48,173 bases of DNA, from the NCBI GenBank assembly GCA_903938445.1, contig CAJADG010000044.1, positions 1 through 48,173 of the forward strand, in the 5' to 3' direction. Positions 9,349 through 17,271 of this stretch are shown in pieces. Origin of the DNA: an uncultured Bacteroidota bacterium (GTDB lineage: Bacteria > Bacteroidota > Bacteroidia > Chitinophagales > Chitinophagaceae). Under the pieces are notes generated by a model that saw only the letters and a list, made by a program, of their open reading frames with translations, had not been told where the DNA came from and did not search any database. The translations under genes were made by a program, and so were the position numbers. Every line of letters begins with the position of its first letter. The first letter of the stretch is position 1.

Positions 9349-9373
9349 AAGCCTCCAACTGGGGGCTTTTTTT
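9349..9373 (+). terminator. Rho-independent terminator after gatC-ABC unit
   Basis: The stem AAGCCTCC / GGGGGCTT (one T-G pair) has loop AACT and is followed by five or more T. Confidence 0.88.
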
Positions 9374-9396
9374 ATAGGCTTTGAACTTTATTTTAT

Positions 9397-9404
9397 TAGT
9401 TTTG
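9397..9404 (+). promoter_or_regulatory. -7 box TAGTTTTG before the cobalamin adenosyltransferase
   Basis: It matches TAnnTTTG and lies 32 bases before the ATG at 9437. A TTG at 9381-9383 is only 13 bases upstream, shorter than the usual spacing, so the -33 element is uncertain. Confidence 0.4.
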
Positions 9405-9436
9405 TTAATAGCAATAAGCAAGCAAATAAGTGCATT

Positions 9437-9991
9437 ATGAAAATTTATACGAAGGGTGGAGATTTGGGAAAAACATCATTAATTGGGGGTACCAGAGTGC
9501 CTAAAAGTCATATTAGAATTGAATCTTACGGAACAGTAGACGAACTAAATTCCTTTATAGGATTGTTGAGCGATTTGTTAACGAATGATGAAATCAAAAC
9601 TATTTTAAAAGAAGTTCAAGATAGATTATTTACAGTAGGCTCCTCTTTGGCTTGTGATCCCGATAAAGAACCTCATTTAAAAATACCAGATTTAAAAGAA
9701 AGCGATATTACTTATTTAGAGCAACAAATTGATGCGATGAATTTAGTATTGGAACCTATGAAATCATTTATTTTACCTGGAGGCCATCAAGCCATTTCAA
9801 CTGCACATATTGCACGATGTGTTTGTCGTAGAGCAGAACGTTGGTGTGTAAATTTACAAGAAGAAAATTTGTTTGTAGAACCAATGGTAATACAATATTT
9901 AAATCGTTTGAGTGACTACTTATTTGTTGTAGCAAGATATATTGGTCATTTAAATGGAATAGCAGATCAACCTTGGAAGCCAAGGGTATAG
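9437..9991 (+). CDS. Corrinoid (cobalamin) adenosyltransferase, PduO type
   Basis: The enzyme transfers the adenosyl group of ATP to cob(I)alamin to make the coenzyme B12 used by methylmalonyl-CoA mutase and others. The N-terminal ATP-binding signature YTKGGDLGKTSLIGG is at about 4-18 and the GTVDELNSFIG motif follows. The C-terminal half has the conserved ARCVCRRAERW and YLNRLSDYLFVVAR segments. The 184-residue length is typical of trimeric PduO-type enzymes. No cobalamin riboswitch or B12 biosynthesis gene is seen nearby, and the gene stands alone between a terminator and a convergent gene. EutT- and CobA-type enzymes lack these motifs. Confidence 0.93.
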   Translation: MKIYTKGGDLGKTSLIGGTRVPKSHIRIESYGTVDELNSFIGLLSDLLTNDEIKTILKEVQDRLFTVGSSLACDPDKEPHLKIPDLKESDITYLEQQIDAMNLVLEPMKSFILPGGHQAISTAHIARCVCRRAERWCVNLQEENLFVEPMVIQYLNRLSDYLFVVARYIGHLNGIADQPWKPRV

Positions 9992-10002
9992 GCGATTAAA
10001 GC

Positions 10003-10671
10003 TTATAGGATTTGACCATCTTTCATTAGTAATTTTCTGTTACTCATATTGGCGAGTAATTCATTGTGTGTTACTATTAAGAAACTCTGATTCATTTCGT
10101 TTCTTAATCTTATAAAAAGTTCGTGTAAGGAAGCTGCATTTTCACTATCTAAATTTCCAGTAGGCTCATCTGCAAAAATGAGTGTGGGGTTATTCAATAA
10201 AGCTCTTGCAACAGCAACTCTTTGTTGTTCACCACCCGATAAACTATTTGGCTTTTTAGATGCTTTATCAGCAAGCCCCATAAAGTCCAATAATTCCATA
10301 GCCCGATCATTAACTTTCTTTTTGGCAGATTTTGCAATCCAGCCGGGAATACACACATTTTCTAAAGCTGTGAATTCTGGTAATAAATGATGGAATTGAA
10401 AAACGAAACCTATGGAATGGTTTCTATAATTAGCTAATTTTTTATTATTGAGTTCGTTTACGGCTAGTCCATTAAAAAATACTTCGCCTTTATCGGCCTT
10501 TTCAAGGCTGCTTACAATATAAAGTAGAGTGGATTTACCAGCCCCGGATGCTCCAACTATCGAAACTAGCTCCCCTTTATCCATTTCCAGGGAAACCCCT
10601 TTTAAAACGGCTACAGGGCCATAGTTTTTCCAAATATCCTTAGCAACTAGCAGTTTTGAGCTTTGGTTCAT
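10003..10671 (-). CDS. lolD: Lipoprotein-releasing system ATP-binding protein LolD
   Basis: LolD energises the LolCE permease that extracts lipoproteins from the inner membrane. The 222-residue protein has Walker A GASGAGKST (40-48), the LolD-type Q-loop FVFQFHHLLPEFTALENV (about 89-106), signature LSGGEQQRVAVARALL and Walker [12 protein letters not shown] (about 167-177). FQFHHLLPEF separates LolD from MacB and FtsE ATPases. The gene is alone; a LolC/E permease is not in the window. A promoter box TAGGTTTG ends only 4 bases before the ATG. The convergent cobalamin gene ends 11 bases from its stop. Confidence 0.85.
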   Translation of the reverse strand: MNQSSKLLVAKDIWKNYGPVAVLKGVSLEMDKGELVSIVGASGAGKSTLLYIVSSLEKADKGEVFFNGLAVNELNNKKLANYRNHSIGFVFQFHHLLPEFTALENVCIPGWIAKSAKKKVNDRAMELLDFMGLADKASKKPNSLSGGEQQRVAVARALLNNPTLIFADEPTGNLDSENAASLHELFIRLRNEMNQSFLIVTHNELLANMSNRKLLMKDGQIL

Positions 10672-10675
10672 GCTA

Positions 10676-10707
10676 CAAACCTAATAATTCTGAGTCATTT
10701 TAAGCAA
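10676..10707 (-). promoter_or_regulatory. Promoter of lolD (TTG-N21-TAGGTTTG)
   Basis: On the minus strand the -33 TTG (10707-10705) and -7 TAGGTTTG (10683-10676) are 21 bases apart. The ATG starts at 10671, so the message should be leaderless or nearly so. Confidence 0.6.
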
Positions 10708-10745
10708 AATTTAAAAATTTGTTTACATCCTGTAGAAAAAACACA

Positions 10746-10776
10746 TTTGGTTATATCATTTATACGGCTACTTTTG
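10746..10776 (+). promoter_or_regulatory. Promoter of the DUF2795 gene (TTTG-N19-TACTTTTG)
   Basis: TTTG at 10746-10749 and TACTTTTG at 10769-10776 are separated by exactly 19 bases, the best match to the Bacteroidota promoter consensus in the window. The ATG is at 10793. Confidence 0.75.
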
Positions 10777-10792
10777 CACAAAATAATACGCT

Positions 10793-11014
10793 ATGTTTTG
10801 GACTTTAGAATTAGCCAGCTATTTAGAAGAAGCTCCTTGGCCAGCTTCCAAAGATGAATTAATTGACTACTCTATCAGAAGCGGTGCTCCCATTGAAGTA
10901 GTTGAAAACTTGCAAGAGTTAGAAGACGAAGGAGAAATATATGAGAGCATTGAAGATATTTGGCCTGATTATCCAAGCCAAGAGGATTTTATGTTCAACG
11001 AAGACGAGTATTAA
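10793..11014 (+). CDS. DUF2795 small acidic protein
   Basis: This 73-residue, strongly acidic protein is of unknown function. It begins MFWTLELASYLEEAPWPASK and ends EDFMFNEDEY. The features Trp-rich start, APWPA, ELIDY, ENLQELEDEGE and EIWPDYP match a small, highly conserved family I recognise from Bacteroidota and Chlorobi. It has no membrane segment or signal peptide, so it should be cytoplasmic. The promoter upstream is one of the best in the window and a strong bidirectional terminator follows, so it is a monocistronic unit. High expression is plausible but is inferred. Family recognition is from memory of the conserved sequence. Confidence 0.85.
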   Translation: MFWTLELASYLEEAPWPASKDELIDYSIRSGAPIEVVENLQELEDEGEIYESIEDIWPDYPSQEDFMFNEDEY

Positions 11015-11044
11015 TAAATAATTGAATTCATCGTCATTTGAAGC

Positions 11045-11067
11045 CCATAAAAAAAAGCTTTTTATGG
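11045..11067. repeat. Perfect 9-bp inverted repeat, short loop
   Basis: CCATAAAAA and TTTTTATGG flank a 5-base loop (AAAGC). It lies between the DUF2795 stop and the terminator, and could be an RNA 3'-end hairpin protecting the short transcript. Confidence 0.65.
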
Positions 11068-11091
11068 AACTGAAGTGCTGTGATTAAAAAT

Positions 11092-11127
11092 AAAAAAGGG
11101 CTAACAATTTTGTTAGCCCTTTTTTTA
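11092..11127. terminator. Strong bidirectional terminator
   Basis: The stem GGGCTAACA / TGTTAGCCC (9 bp, loop ATTT) is preceded by six A and followed by eight T, so it works in both directions. It separates the plus-strand DUF2795 gene from the minus-strand fabI-SemiSWEET unit. Confidence 0.93.
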
Positions 11128-11145
11128 TTCAGTATGTTTTAATAA

Positions 11146-11430
11146 TTAGAATGTTAATTTAAAATAAAGCAACATTAAGCTTAAGATCAGTACAATGGTA
11201 TTGGCAATTAACACTGGTCGACTTTTTATTAAATAAGCATAAGTCAACCAAACAATACAGCTAAAATTTACAATCAACACCATGATTAAACTTAAGTCGC
11301 CTACACTATGTGATTTCCATGAAAGATACACTTGTGGTACGAAGGTAATGCAGCTCAATAAGGAGCCTAAATAACCAATAGACTCAATTAATTTAGGATT
11401 AATTTTATTTCCGTTGTTGTTATTGCTCAT
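11146..11430 (-). CDS. SemiSWEET sugar transporter (PQ-loop / MtN3 family)
   Basis: SemiSWEETs are 3-helix membrane proteins that dimerise to form a sugar uniporter. The 94-residue protein has a short polar Asn-rich N-terminus, then three hydrophobic segments at about 15-33, 46-64 and 71-91. The diagnostic PQ motif is in TFVPQVYLSWKSHSVGDLS near the end of the first helix. Length and topology match known bacterial SemiSWEETs. It lies 33 bases downstream of fabI on the same strand and probably shares its transcript, ending at the terminator at 11092-11127. The sugar substrate cannot be told from sequence. Confidence 0.88.
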   Translation of the reverse strand: MSNNNNGNKINPKLIESIGYLGSLLSCITFVPQVYLSWKSHSVGDLSLIMVLIVNFSCIVWLTYAYLIKSRPVLIANTIVLILSLMLLYFKLTF

Positions 11431-11463
11431 GGCTTTTTTTTAGAAGTGTTTGGTCTCGATCGG

Positions 11464-12282
11464 TTATTCTGTGATACCCGCTTTTTGCATAATTAAATCA
11501 CTCACTCCAGTGGTAGAGTATCCACCATCATGGAATAAGTTTTGCATAGTTACCATCTTAGTTAGGTCAGAGAACAAAGTGATACAATAATTAGCACAAT
11601 CTTCGGCACTTGCATTTCCTAATGGTGCAATCGCATTTGCATAATCAAAGAAATCACCAAAACCTTTAATACCCGTACCCGCAGTAGTTTTGGTTGGAGA
11701 TTGTGATACAGTGTTAACACGTACTCTTTTCTTTAAACCATAATGATATCCAAAGCTGCGTGCGATGGATTCTAATAGTGCTTTAATATCAGCCATATCT
11801 GTATAGAAAGGATAGGTTCTTTGTGCAGCTGCATAAGTTAAAGCAACTACACTTGCTTCCTCGTTTAAGGCATCCATATTATAAGCTACACTTAACATTT
11901 TATGTAAAGACATAGCAGAAACGTCTACGCCTTTTGCATAATAGTCATAATTCAATTCAGGGTAAGCAATTTTCTTTCTAATATTAACACTCATTCCGAT
12001 AGAGTGTAAAACGAAATCAATCTTGCCACCTAATATTTGTTGAGATTCTGTAAATAAATGGGTAAGCTCTTCAACACTTGTTGCATCAGCTGGTACAATT
12101 TTAGAATTTGTTTTTTCTGCTAATCCATTTATTTCACCCATGCGCATCGCAATTGGCGCGTTTGTTAATACAAAAGTGGCACCTTCTTCATGTGCTTTTT
12201 CGGCTACTTTCCATGCAATTGAATTTTGATCCAATGCACCTGTAATGATTCCTCTTTTCCCTTTTAATAAATTGTATGCCAT
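11464..12282 (-). CDS. fabI: Enoyl-[acyl-carrier-protein] reductase (NADH) FabI
   Basis: FabI reduces trans-2-enoyl-ACP in the last step of each fatty-acid elongation cycle. The 272-residue protein has the FabI-type cofactor motif GIITGALDQNSIAWKVAE (about 11-28). The catalytic pair with Y-x6-K spacing is Tyr160 and Lys167 (YTDMADIK), with LTYAAAQRTYP before it. The substrate-loop region SQSPTKTTAGTGIKGF replaces the S-x-G-P-I-R-T-L-A-A of E. coli FabI, so it belongs to a divergent Bacteroidota clade. FabD and FabH are encoded elsewhere in the window, so fatty-acid genes here are dispersed. SemiSWEET follows it. Confidence 0.9.
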   Translation of the reverse strand: MAYNLLKGKRGIITGALDQNSIAWKVAEKAHEEGATFVLTNAPIAMRMGEINGLAEKTNSKIVPADATSVEELTHLFTESQQILGGKIDFVLHSIGMSVNIRKKIAYPELNYDYYAKGVDVSAMSLHKMLSVAYNMDALNEEASVVALTYAAAQRTYPFYTDMADIKALLESIARSFGYHYGLKKRVRVNTVSQSPTKTTAGTGIKGFGDFFDYANAIAPLGNASAEDCANYCITLFSDLTKMVTMQNLFHDGGYSTTGVSDLIMQKAGITE

Positions 12283-12372
12283 GTTATGGTTTATTTAGTG
12301 CCGTAAAAATAAATATAATAGCTGAGAAAGGCCAATAAAAAAAGTTAAATCCTAGGGGTGTAAAATGTCTAA

Positions 12373-14028
12373 TTAATTGGAAATTAACTCTTTTGCATTG
12401 TCTAAAGCGGACTTGCTAGGAGGGTCGCCTCCAATCATGCGTGCAATATGTTGAATACGCTCTTCCTTATTGAATGCTCTTAAATGAGTTTGAGTTGCAG
12501 TCCCCTTTTGTTCCTTATAAACATATAAATGAGTATGTCCTTTGGCTGCTATTTGAGGTTGATGCGTAATACAAAGTACTTGTCTGTTGCTTCCTAAATT
12601 TTGAAGTAATAAGCCCACTTGTTTAGCAGGCTCTCCTGATATTCCTGTATCAATTTCATCAAATATCATGGTAGGTAAATCAACTGATTTTGCTACTAAT
12701 GATTTTATGCAAAGCATTAAACGACTTAATTCACCACCACTTGCAACTTTACGAATAGGTTCAAATCGGTTGGTATTATTCGCGTCAAATAATATATCTA
12801 TTTTATCTTGTCCAAATACACCATAAGGCACTCGTTCAATTGTCACTTTAATTTTAGCATTTGGCATGCCCACCTGATGCAATAATTGATTTACATTTTT
12901 TGTGAAAGGATCCACTTGCTGGTTTCTTTTTTCAGAAAGTGAATTAGCAAGCGTTTTTACTTTTTCAAAATGTTGAGCTACTTGTTTAGTTAATTGCGCA
13001 ATACTATCTTCTAAATTTAAAACTGCTTCCAATTCTTTTTCAAGATTGGATTGAATTTCAAGTAATTCAGCAGTGCTTTTTACCTTGTGTTTTTTCTGTA
13101 AACTATACCCCTGTGAAAGTCTTTCTTGGATAATGACAATTTTATTTTCATCAAAATCAATTTTATCCTGCCAAATCGTTAATTCACTAGCTATATCGGC
13201 AAGTTCAATTTGCGCTGCTTTGATACGAAGTAATAATTCCTCAAAACTAGGCTGCCATTTAACGATAGATTCAAGTGTATTCCCAATTTGTTTTATTTGC
13301 TGAACAATAGGGTTGTCAGAATTTTCTAGTTGCTGAACACTTTGATCAATCTGAGATTTAATTTGAACTGCGTTTTCTAAAAATTTTAATTCATTTTCAA
13401 TCTCTTCTAATTCGTTTTCTTTAAGATGTAAGGCAGCTAATTCTTCGAGTAAAAATTTATTATAGCTCTCTGTTTTATCGAATGCTTCCTTTTGAGCAAT
13501 TAGCTCATTTAATTTTTTTTCATCTTCTTTCCATTGATGAAAAATGGATTGATAGGCGGTTACTTCCTTTTGTAAATTGGCTAATGCATCTACAACGGTT
13601 CTTTGAAAATCGGTATCGCCTAAAGTAAGGGTATCAAACTGCTGATGTAAATCAACCAATTGGCTTGTTAACTGTTTAAGTTCATTTAAATTGATAGGGG
13701 TGTCGTTAATAAAAGCCCTCGATTTTCCTTGTGCACTAATCTCTCTTCTAATAATTAATTCATCTGTTAATTCAAGTTCGTTTGCTTCAAAAAACGAAGC
13801 ATATTGTGCTTTATTATTTAATTGAAAAGTACCTTCTATAAAACATTTTTTTGCAGCATCTCTACATACATTACTATCAGCTCGATCTCCTAATATTAAA
13901 CCCAGCGCACCCATAATTATACTCTTACCTGCTCCCGTTTCTCCTGTAATTACGGATAAGTGCGCAGATAAGTCAATAGCCAAATGGTCTATTAAAATAT
14001 AATTTTGTATTTCTAGTTTCGTTAACAT
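12373..14028 (-). CDS. recN: DNA repair protein RecN
   Basis: RecN is an SMC-like ATPase that acts at double-strand breaks. Walker A ITGETGAGKSIIMGAL is near residue 35. Long coiled-coil arms fill the middle, and the C-terminal head has the signature VASGGELSRLMLCIKSLV and Walker B MIFDEIDTGISG. The start at 14028 (MLTKLEIQNYILID) fits the family better than an in-frame ATG six codons upstream. At 551 residues the length is typical. The gene follows a secreted TPR protein on the same strand with a short gap and may be co-transcribed. No LexA-type box was identified. Confidence 0.95.
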   Translation of the reverse strand: MLTKLEIQNYILIDHLAIDLSAHLSVITGETGAGKSIIMGALGLILGDRADSNVCRDAAKKCFIEGTFQLNNKAQYASFFEANELELTDELIIRREISAQGKSRAFINDTPINLNELKQLTSQLVDLHQQFDTLTLGDTDFQRTVVDALANLQKEVTAYQSIFHQWKEDEKKLNELIAQKEAFDKTESYNKFLLEELAALHLKENELEEIENELKFLENAVQIKSQIDQSVQQLENSDNPIVQQIKQIGNTLESIVKWQPSFEELLLRIKAAQIELADIASELTIWQDKIDFDENKIVIIQERLSQGYSLQKKHKVKSTAELLEIQSNLEKELEAVLNLEDSIAQLTKQVAQHFEKVKTLANSLSEKRNQQVDPFTKNVNQLLHQVGMPNAKIKVTIERVPYGVFGQDKIDILFDANNTNRFEPIRKVASGGELSRLMLCIKSLVAKSVDLPTMIFDEIDTGISGEPAKQVGLLLQNLGSNRQVLCITHQPQIAAKGHTHLYVYKEQKGTATQTHLRAFNKEERIQHIARMIGGDPPSKSALDNAKELISN

Positions 14029-14060
14029 CGCTTTCGCAATATACATTTTTATTTTAGATG

Positions 14061-15554
14061 TTATTGTTTAAGGCACCTTTGAATGCCTGATTTTGCTTTT
14101 TGATCCAATGAATTTTTAAAGGCATGCTCTTTCATTTCAATACAGACATTGTAATATTCTATAGCCTTAGAAAACTGTCCTTTATTTTCATATATATTAC
14201 CAATTTGAAGAGCTGCTCTTGCAGCAAAATATTCGGGCTGGTGTTCGCCCTTTTCAATGGCAGATATATAATACTTAACTGCTGTTTCCTCCTGTCCCAT
14301 TAGGTCGTAGATGCGCCCTAATCTATAAGCAAATTCTGTTTTGTCTGCTTCGTTTAAAAAGTCATTGCTGTTTTTACCTGCTAAAATATTCAAAGCCTGT
14401 GTTTGATAACCACCATCACTCAATAGACGTGCTTTTAATAATACCGGATTGGGCCAATCTCCTTTTTTCGCATTTTGATAGGCCTGCTTATCGGCATCGG
14501 TCACTATGCTTCCATTGCTAAGCACTAATTTTCGATAAGCCCCCGCTTTTTTTAAATCGCCTTGAAAGTAAGCGATCCATGAAAGACGTTCATAGGCATC
14601 TTTGACATAAAATTTACCTTTAAATGTCTGGATAAAATCCGTCAAATATTTTTGTGCTTTGTCTAATTTCAGTTCATTTAAATAAGCATAGCCTAATTCG
14701 TAATTCCAAAAGGGTAGTGGAAGATAATTTGCATTGTTTTCGATTTGAGCTACAATTGCTAATGTCTTACTGGATTGTTGATGATTTAAATACAAGTTGG
14801 CAGCCATATAAGCATGCATTTGATTTCTTTTGAAATCATAAGGGTAGGTTTCAATAAAATTGAATGCTTTTTTAGCATTGCCTTCAAAATTCATAATGAG
14901 ATAAGGATAGATAAATAAAGCTTCATTTTTGCTTCGCTTACTTAATTCCTCCTTGCTATTAATATATTTTAATACCATAGCGTTGCCCTCACTTATCTTT
15001 CCACTAAGGCCTAATATATTGGCGATCCATTGATAACCTTTTGGAATGGTCCCAACCACTGTTGTTATGACCCCATAATACAATTCATTGGGTGTGAAAT
15101 TGGGATAGGTTTTCTTATTTTCTTTAAACATAAAATAAGCTTTTCTAAAATCCCAAACACCATCCCAGGTTTTATCAAAGCGTATAGCAGTTATAGATTT
15201 ATGCAAATATTCAAGTCCTAATGCATATTGGTAATAAGGTGTATTTTTCGGTCCCGCTTCAAATAATTTAATGCGATGTTCAAATTGAGGGTTTAGTTTG
15301 TGGTATTCAGCAATATCCTCATTTAAAAAAAGTTCATAAAAATCTGCGTAACTCTCTAGCATCTCATTTACCAAATTATTAGGATTCGCATTGCGTTCAA
15401 CAATAAGATTCCTTCTTGCCTCTGGTATTCTCAAAGAGGTGATAGACTCATAAATTTGTTGGGACTTATCGTTCCATATATATTGTTTGGGTTGTGCATT
15501 TAATGAAATGCCAACTAACAAAATAAGGCCTATTAAGAATCGCTTTTTAAACAT
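14061..15554 (-). CDS. Secreted tetratricopeptide-repeat protein
   Basis: The protein has 497 residues. A signal peptide is clear (MFKKRFLIGLILLVGISLNAQ, cleavage after about residue 20). The rest is helical with TPR-like pairs, most readable in the last third (YRLGRIYDLMGQEETAVKYY and ALQIGNIYENKGQFSKAIEYY). Such proteins usually act as periplasmic or outer-membrane scaffolds in Bacteroidota. It has no lipobox and no C-terminal T9SS sorting domain, so the periplasm is the likely location. It precedes recN, a pairing with no obvious functional link. The specific partner is unknown. Confidence 0.8.
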   Translation of the reverse strand: MFKKRFLIGLILLVGISLNAQPKQYIWNDKSQQIYESITSLRIPEARRNLIVERNANPNNLVNEMLESYADFYELFLNEDIAEYHKLNPQFEHRIKLFEAGPKNTPYYQYALGLEYLHKSITAIRFDKTWDGVWDFRKAYFMFKENKKTYPNFTPNELYYGVITTVVGTIPKGYQWIANILGLSGKISEGNAMVLKYINSKEELSKRSKNEALFIYPYLIMNFEGNAKKAFNFIETYPYDFKRNQMHAYMAANLYLNHQQSSKTLAIVAQIENNANYLPLPFWNYELGYAYLNELKLDKAQKYLTDFIQTFKGKFYVKDAYERLSWIAYFQGDLKKAGAYRKLVLSNGSIVTDADKQAYQNAKKGDWPNPVLLKARLLSDGGYQTQALNILAGKNSNDFLNEADKTEFAYRLGRIYDLMGQEETAVKYYISAIEKGEHQPEYFAARAALQIGNIYENKGQFSKAIEYYNVCIEMKEHAFKNSLDQKAKSGIQRCLKQ

Positions 15555-15570
15555 CAGTGTAAAAATAAAG

Positions 15571-15596
15571 AAAGGGTAGCTGTTGGGCTACCCTTT
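15571..15596 (-). terminator. Terminator of the nif3-zinc ribbon operon
   Basis: A perfect 10-bp stem AAAGGGTAGC / GCTACCCTTT has a 6-base loop. On the minus strand it is followed by CTTTATTTTT. It lies 25 bases after the stop of the zinc-ribbon gene. Confidence 0.85.
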
Positions 15597-15620
15597 CTAG
15601 GAATTTATTTAAAAGTTAAA

Positions 15621-16358
15621 CTATGCTTCCTTGTCTTCCACCAAAATTCTACCACAGTTTTCGCAAACAATGATTTTTTTGTGTAAGCGAATTTCACTTT
15701 GACGTTGAGGAGGGATTGCATTGAAACAACCACCACATGCATCTCTTTCAACCACTACCACAGCCAATCCATTACGGTAGCTGCTTCTGATACGATCGTA
15801 GCTGTATAATAAACGCTCGTCAATATGACTTCTTGCTTCCTCGCTTTTTACTCTTAATTCTTTTTCTTCAATTTCAGTATCAGCGATGATTTTTTCTAAT
15901 TCGTCTTTTTTATGATTTAAAACGCCTTCTTTTACAGAGATTGTTTTCTTAGCTGCTTCTAAAGCTTTCACTTTATCTGCTAATTCTTCGTTTGCGTCAC
16001 GGATATGCTTTTCACAAAGTTTAATTTCTAAACCTTGCATTTCAATTTCCTTATTGATCGCCTCAAATTCACGATTGTTCTTGACATTATCGCTTTGTTG
16101 CTCATATTTTGCAAGTAATGCTTCACTTTCCTTTATCGATTCTTTTTTCATTTCGATAAACTCAGTAATACCATTAATTTCTTCTTCAATTCTAGTTTGT
16201 CTATTTACTAAACCTAGAACTTCATCTTCCAAATCTTTTACTTCCATTGGTAATTCACCACGTAGAATTTCAATTTGATCAATACTGCTATCGATGGTTT
16301 GAAGTTTGTGAAGGTTCACTAATTTTTCTTCTACTGAAAAGTCTTTGACTGATGCCAT
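15621..16358 (-). CDS. Coiled-coil protein with C4-type zinc ribbon
   Basis: The 245-residue protein has a long charged coiled coil (about 5-180) followed by a zinc ribbon. The ribbon is CGGC, an 18-20-residue spacer containing AIPPQRQSEIR, then CENCG near residue 235. This architecture (zf-RING_7 / COG1579) is widespread and linked to nucleic-acid binding, but its role is unsettled. The gene begins 9 bases after nif3, a pairing common in bacteria that supports the assignment. It has no signal peptide, so it is cytoplasmic. All four Cys ligands are present. Confidence 0.9.
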   Translation of the reverse strand: MASVKDFSVEEKLVNLHKLQTIDSSIDQIEILRGELPMEVKDLEDEVLGLVNRQTRIEEEINGITEFIEMKKESIKESEALLAKYEQQSDNVKNNREFEAINKEIEMQGLEIKLCEKHIRDANEELADKVKALEAAKKTISVKEGVLNHKKDELEKIIADTEIEEKELRVKSEEARSHIDERLLYSYDRIRSSYRNGLAVVVVERDACGGCFNAIPPQRQSEIRLHKKIIVCENCGRILVEDKEA

Positions 16359-16367
16359 ATTTCAAGT

Positions 16368-17168
16368 TTATTTAAAGTATGTTATTGGTTGAGTACACAC
16401 CAATGAATGGAGGACGGCAAAGGTAGGGAATTTAGCTGTTAAATAAGCAACTATTAGGTCAGAAACCCATTGTTCGCTCTCCCCGTGACCTACATCAATC
16501 AGTAATAGTTGGCCATCGGCCTCAAAAAAGTCATGATATTTAAGGTCGCTGGTTATGAAACAGTCTGCTTTTTGGGCTTTTGCTGTGCCAATTAGGAAAC
16601 TGCCCGCACCTCCACATAAAGCAATGTTTTTCAATGATTTACCTGTAAATGGAGTATGTTTTACAACCGATAGATTAAATTTTTCTTTAATCCATTTAAT
16701 AAAATCAGCTTCGTCTGTTTCAAGTGGAAGCTCCCCAATGAGACCAGACCCAATTTCCTGACCATTTGAATCCTGGAAACCTGCTTTGGGAGCTAAAATG
16801 CGTCTATTTCCTAAATTCAGTTTATCGGCGATGGTTTTATTCACTCCATCTAGGATATTGTCCAAATTCGTGTGAATGGCGTAAATAGCAATATTATGTT
16901 GAATGGCTTTTAAAACAGTTCGGGCCACATAGCTGTTTTCATCAAATTGCTTAATCCCTTTAAAAATAATGGGGTGATGGCTAACAATTAAATTGCAATT
17001 TTTCTCAATGGCTTCATCAATAACGGCTTCAGTACAATCCAAAGAACATAATACGCCTGTACAAATCGTGTTTGCACTGCCCACCAATAAACCGCAATTA
17101 TCATAGTCCTCTTGAAAGGTTAATGGCGCCCAATTTTCGAGGGCCTTTGTAATTTCTCCTATCTGCAT
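16368..17168 (-). CDS. Nif3-like dinuclear metal centre protein (DUF34)
   Basis: This family has a toroidal hexamer with a two-metal site, and some members act as GTP cyclohydrolase I type-2-like or metal-dependent hydrolases. The metal ligands can be read: VSHHPIIFKG, AIHTNLDN and DVGHGESEQW. At 266 residues it is the short form, lacking the inserted PII-like domain found in many Bacteroidota homologues of about 360 residues. It heads an operon with the zinc-ribbon gene. A 15-bp palindrome lies 22 bases upstream of its start. Function remains uncertain for the family. Confidence 0.92.
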   Translation of the reverse strand: MQIGEITKALENWAPLTFQEDYDNCGLLVGSANTICTGVLCSLDCTEAVIDEAIEKNCNLIVSHHPIIFKGIKQFDENSYVARTVLKAIQHNIAIYAIHTNLDNILDGVNKTIADKLNLGNRRILAPKAGFQDSNGQEIGSGLIGELPLETDEADFIKWIKEKFNLSVVKHTPFTGKSLKNIALCGGAGSFLIGTAKAQKADCFITSDLKYHDFFEADGQLLLIDVGHGESEQWVSDLIVAYLTAKFPTFAVLHSLVCTQPITYFK

Positions 17169-17189
17169 AGGCTAAATTAAATATAAAGC

Positions 17190-17204
17190 AGTTCTTGAAG
17201 AACT
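17190..17204. promoter_or_regulatory. 15-bp perfect palindrome between nif3 and photolyase
   Basis: AGTTCTT-G-AAGAACT is centred in the 103-base divergent region between nif3 (start 17168) and the photolyase gene (start 17272). The position fits an operator acting on one or both promoters. No regulator gene is adjacent. Confidence 0.45.
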
Positions 17205-17271
17205 ATTTTATGTTAATATTGTTATGATGAGGGTTGAATAAAGTGTAAAAAGCATAAAACACAAACATTGT

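Noticed and set aside
9381..9440. Cobalamin riboswitch before the adenosyltransferase
   Set aside because: The leader is only about 30 bases from the promoter box, too short for a B12 box structure.
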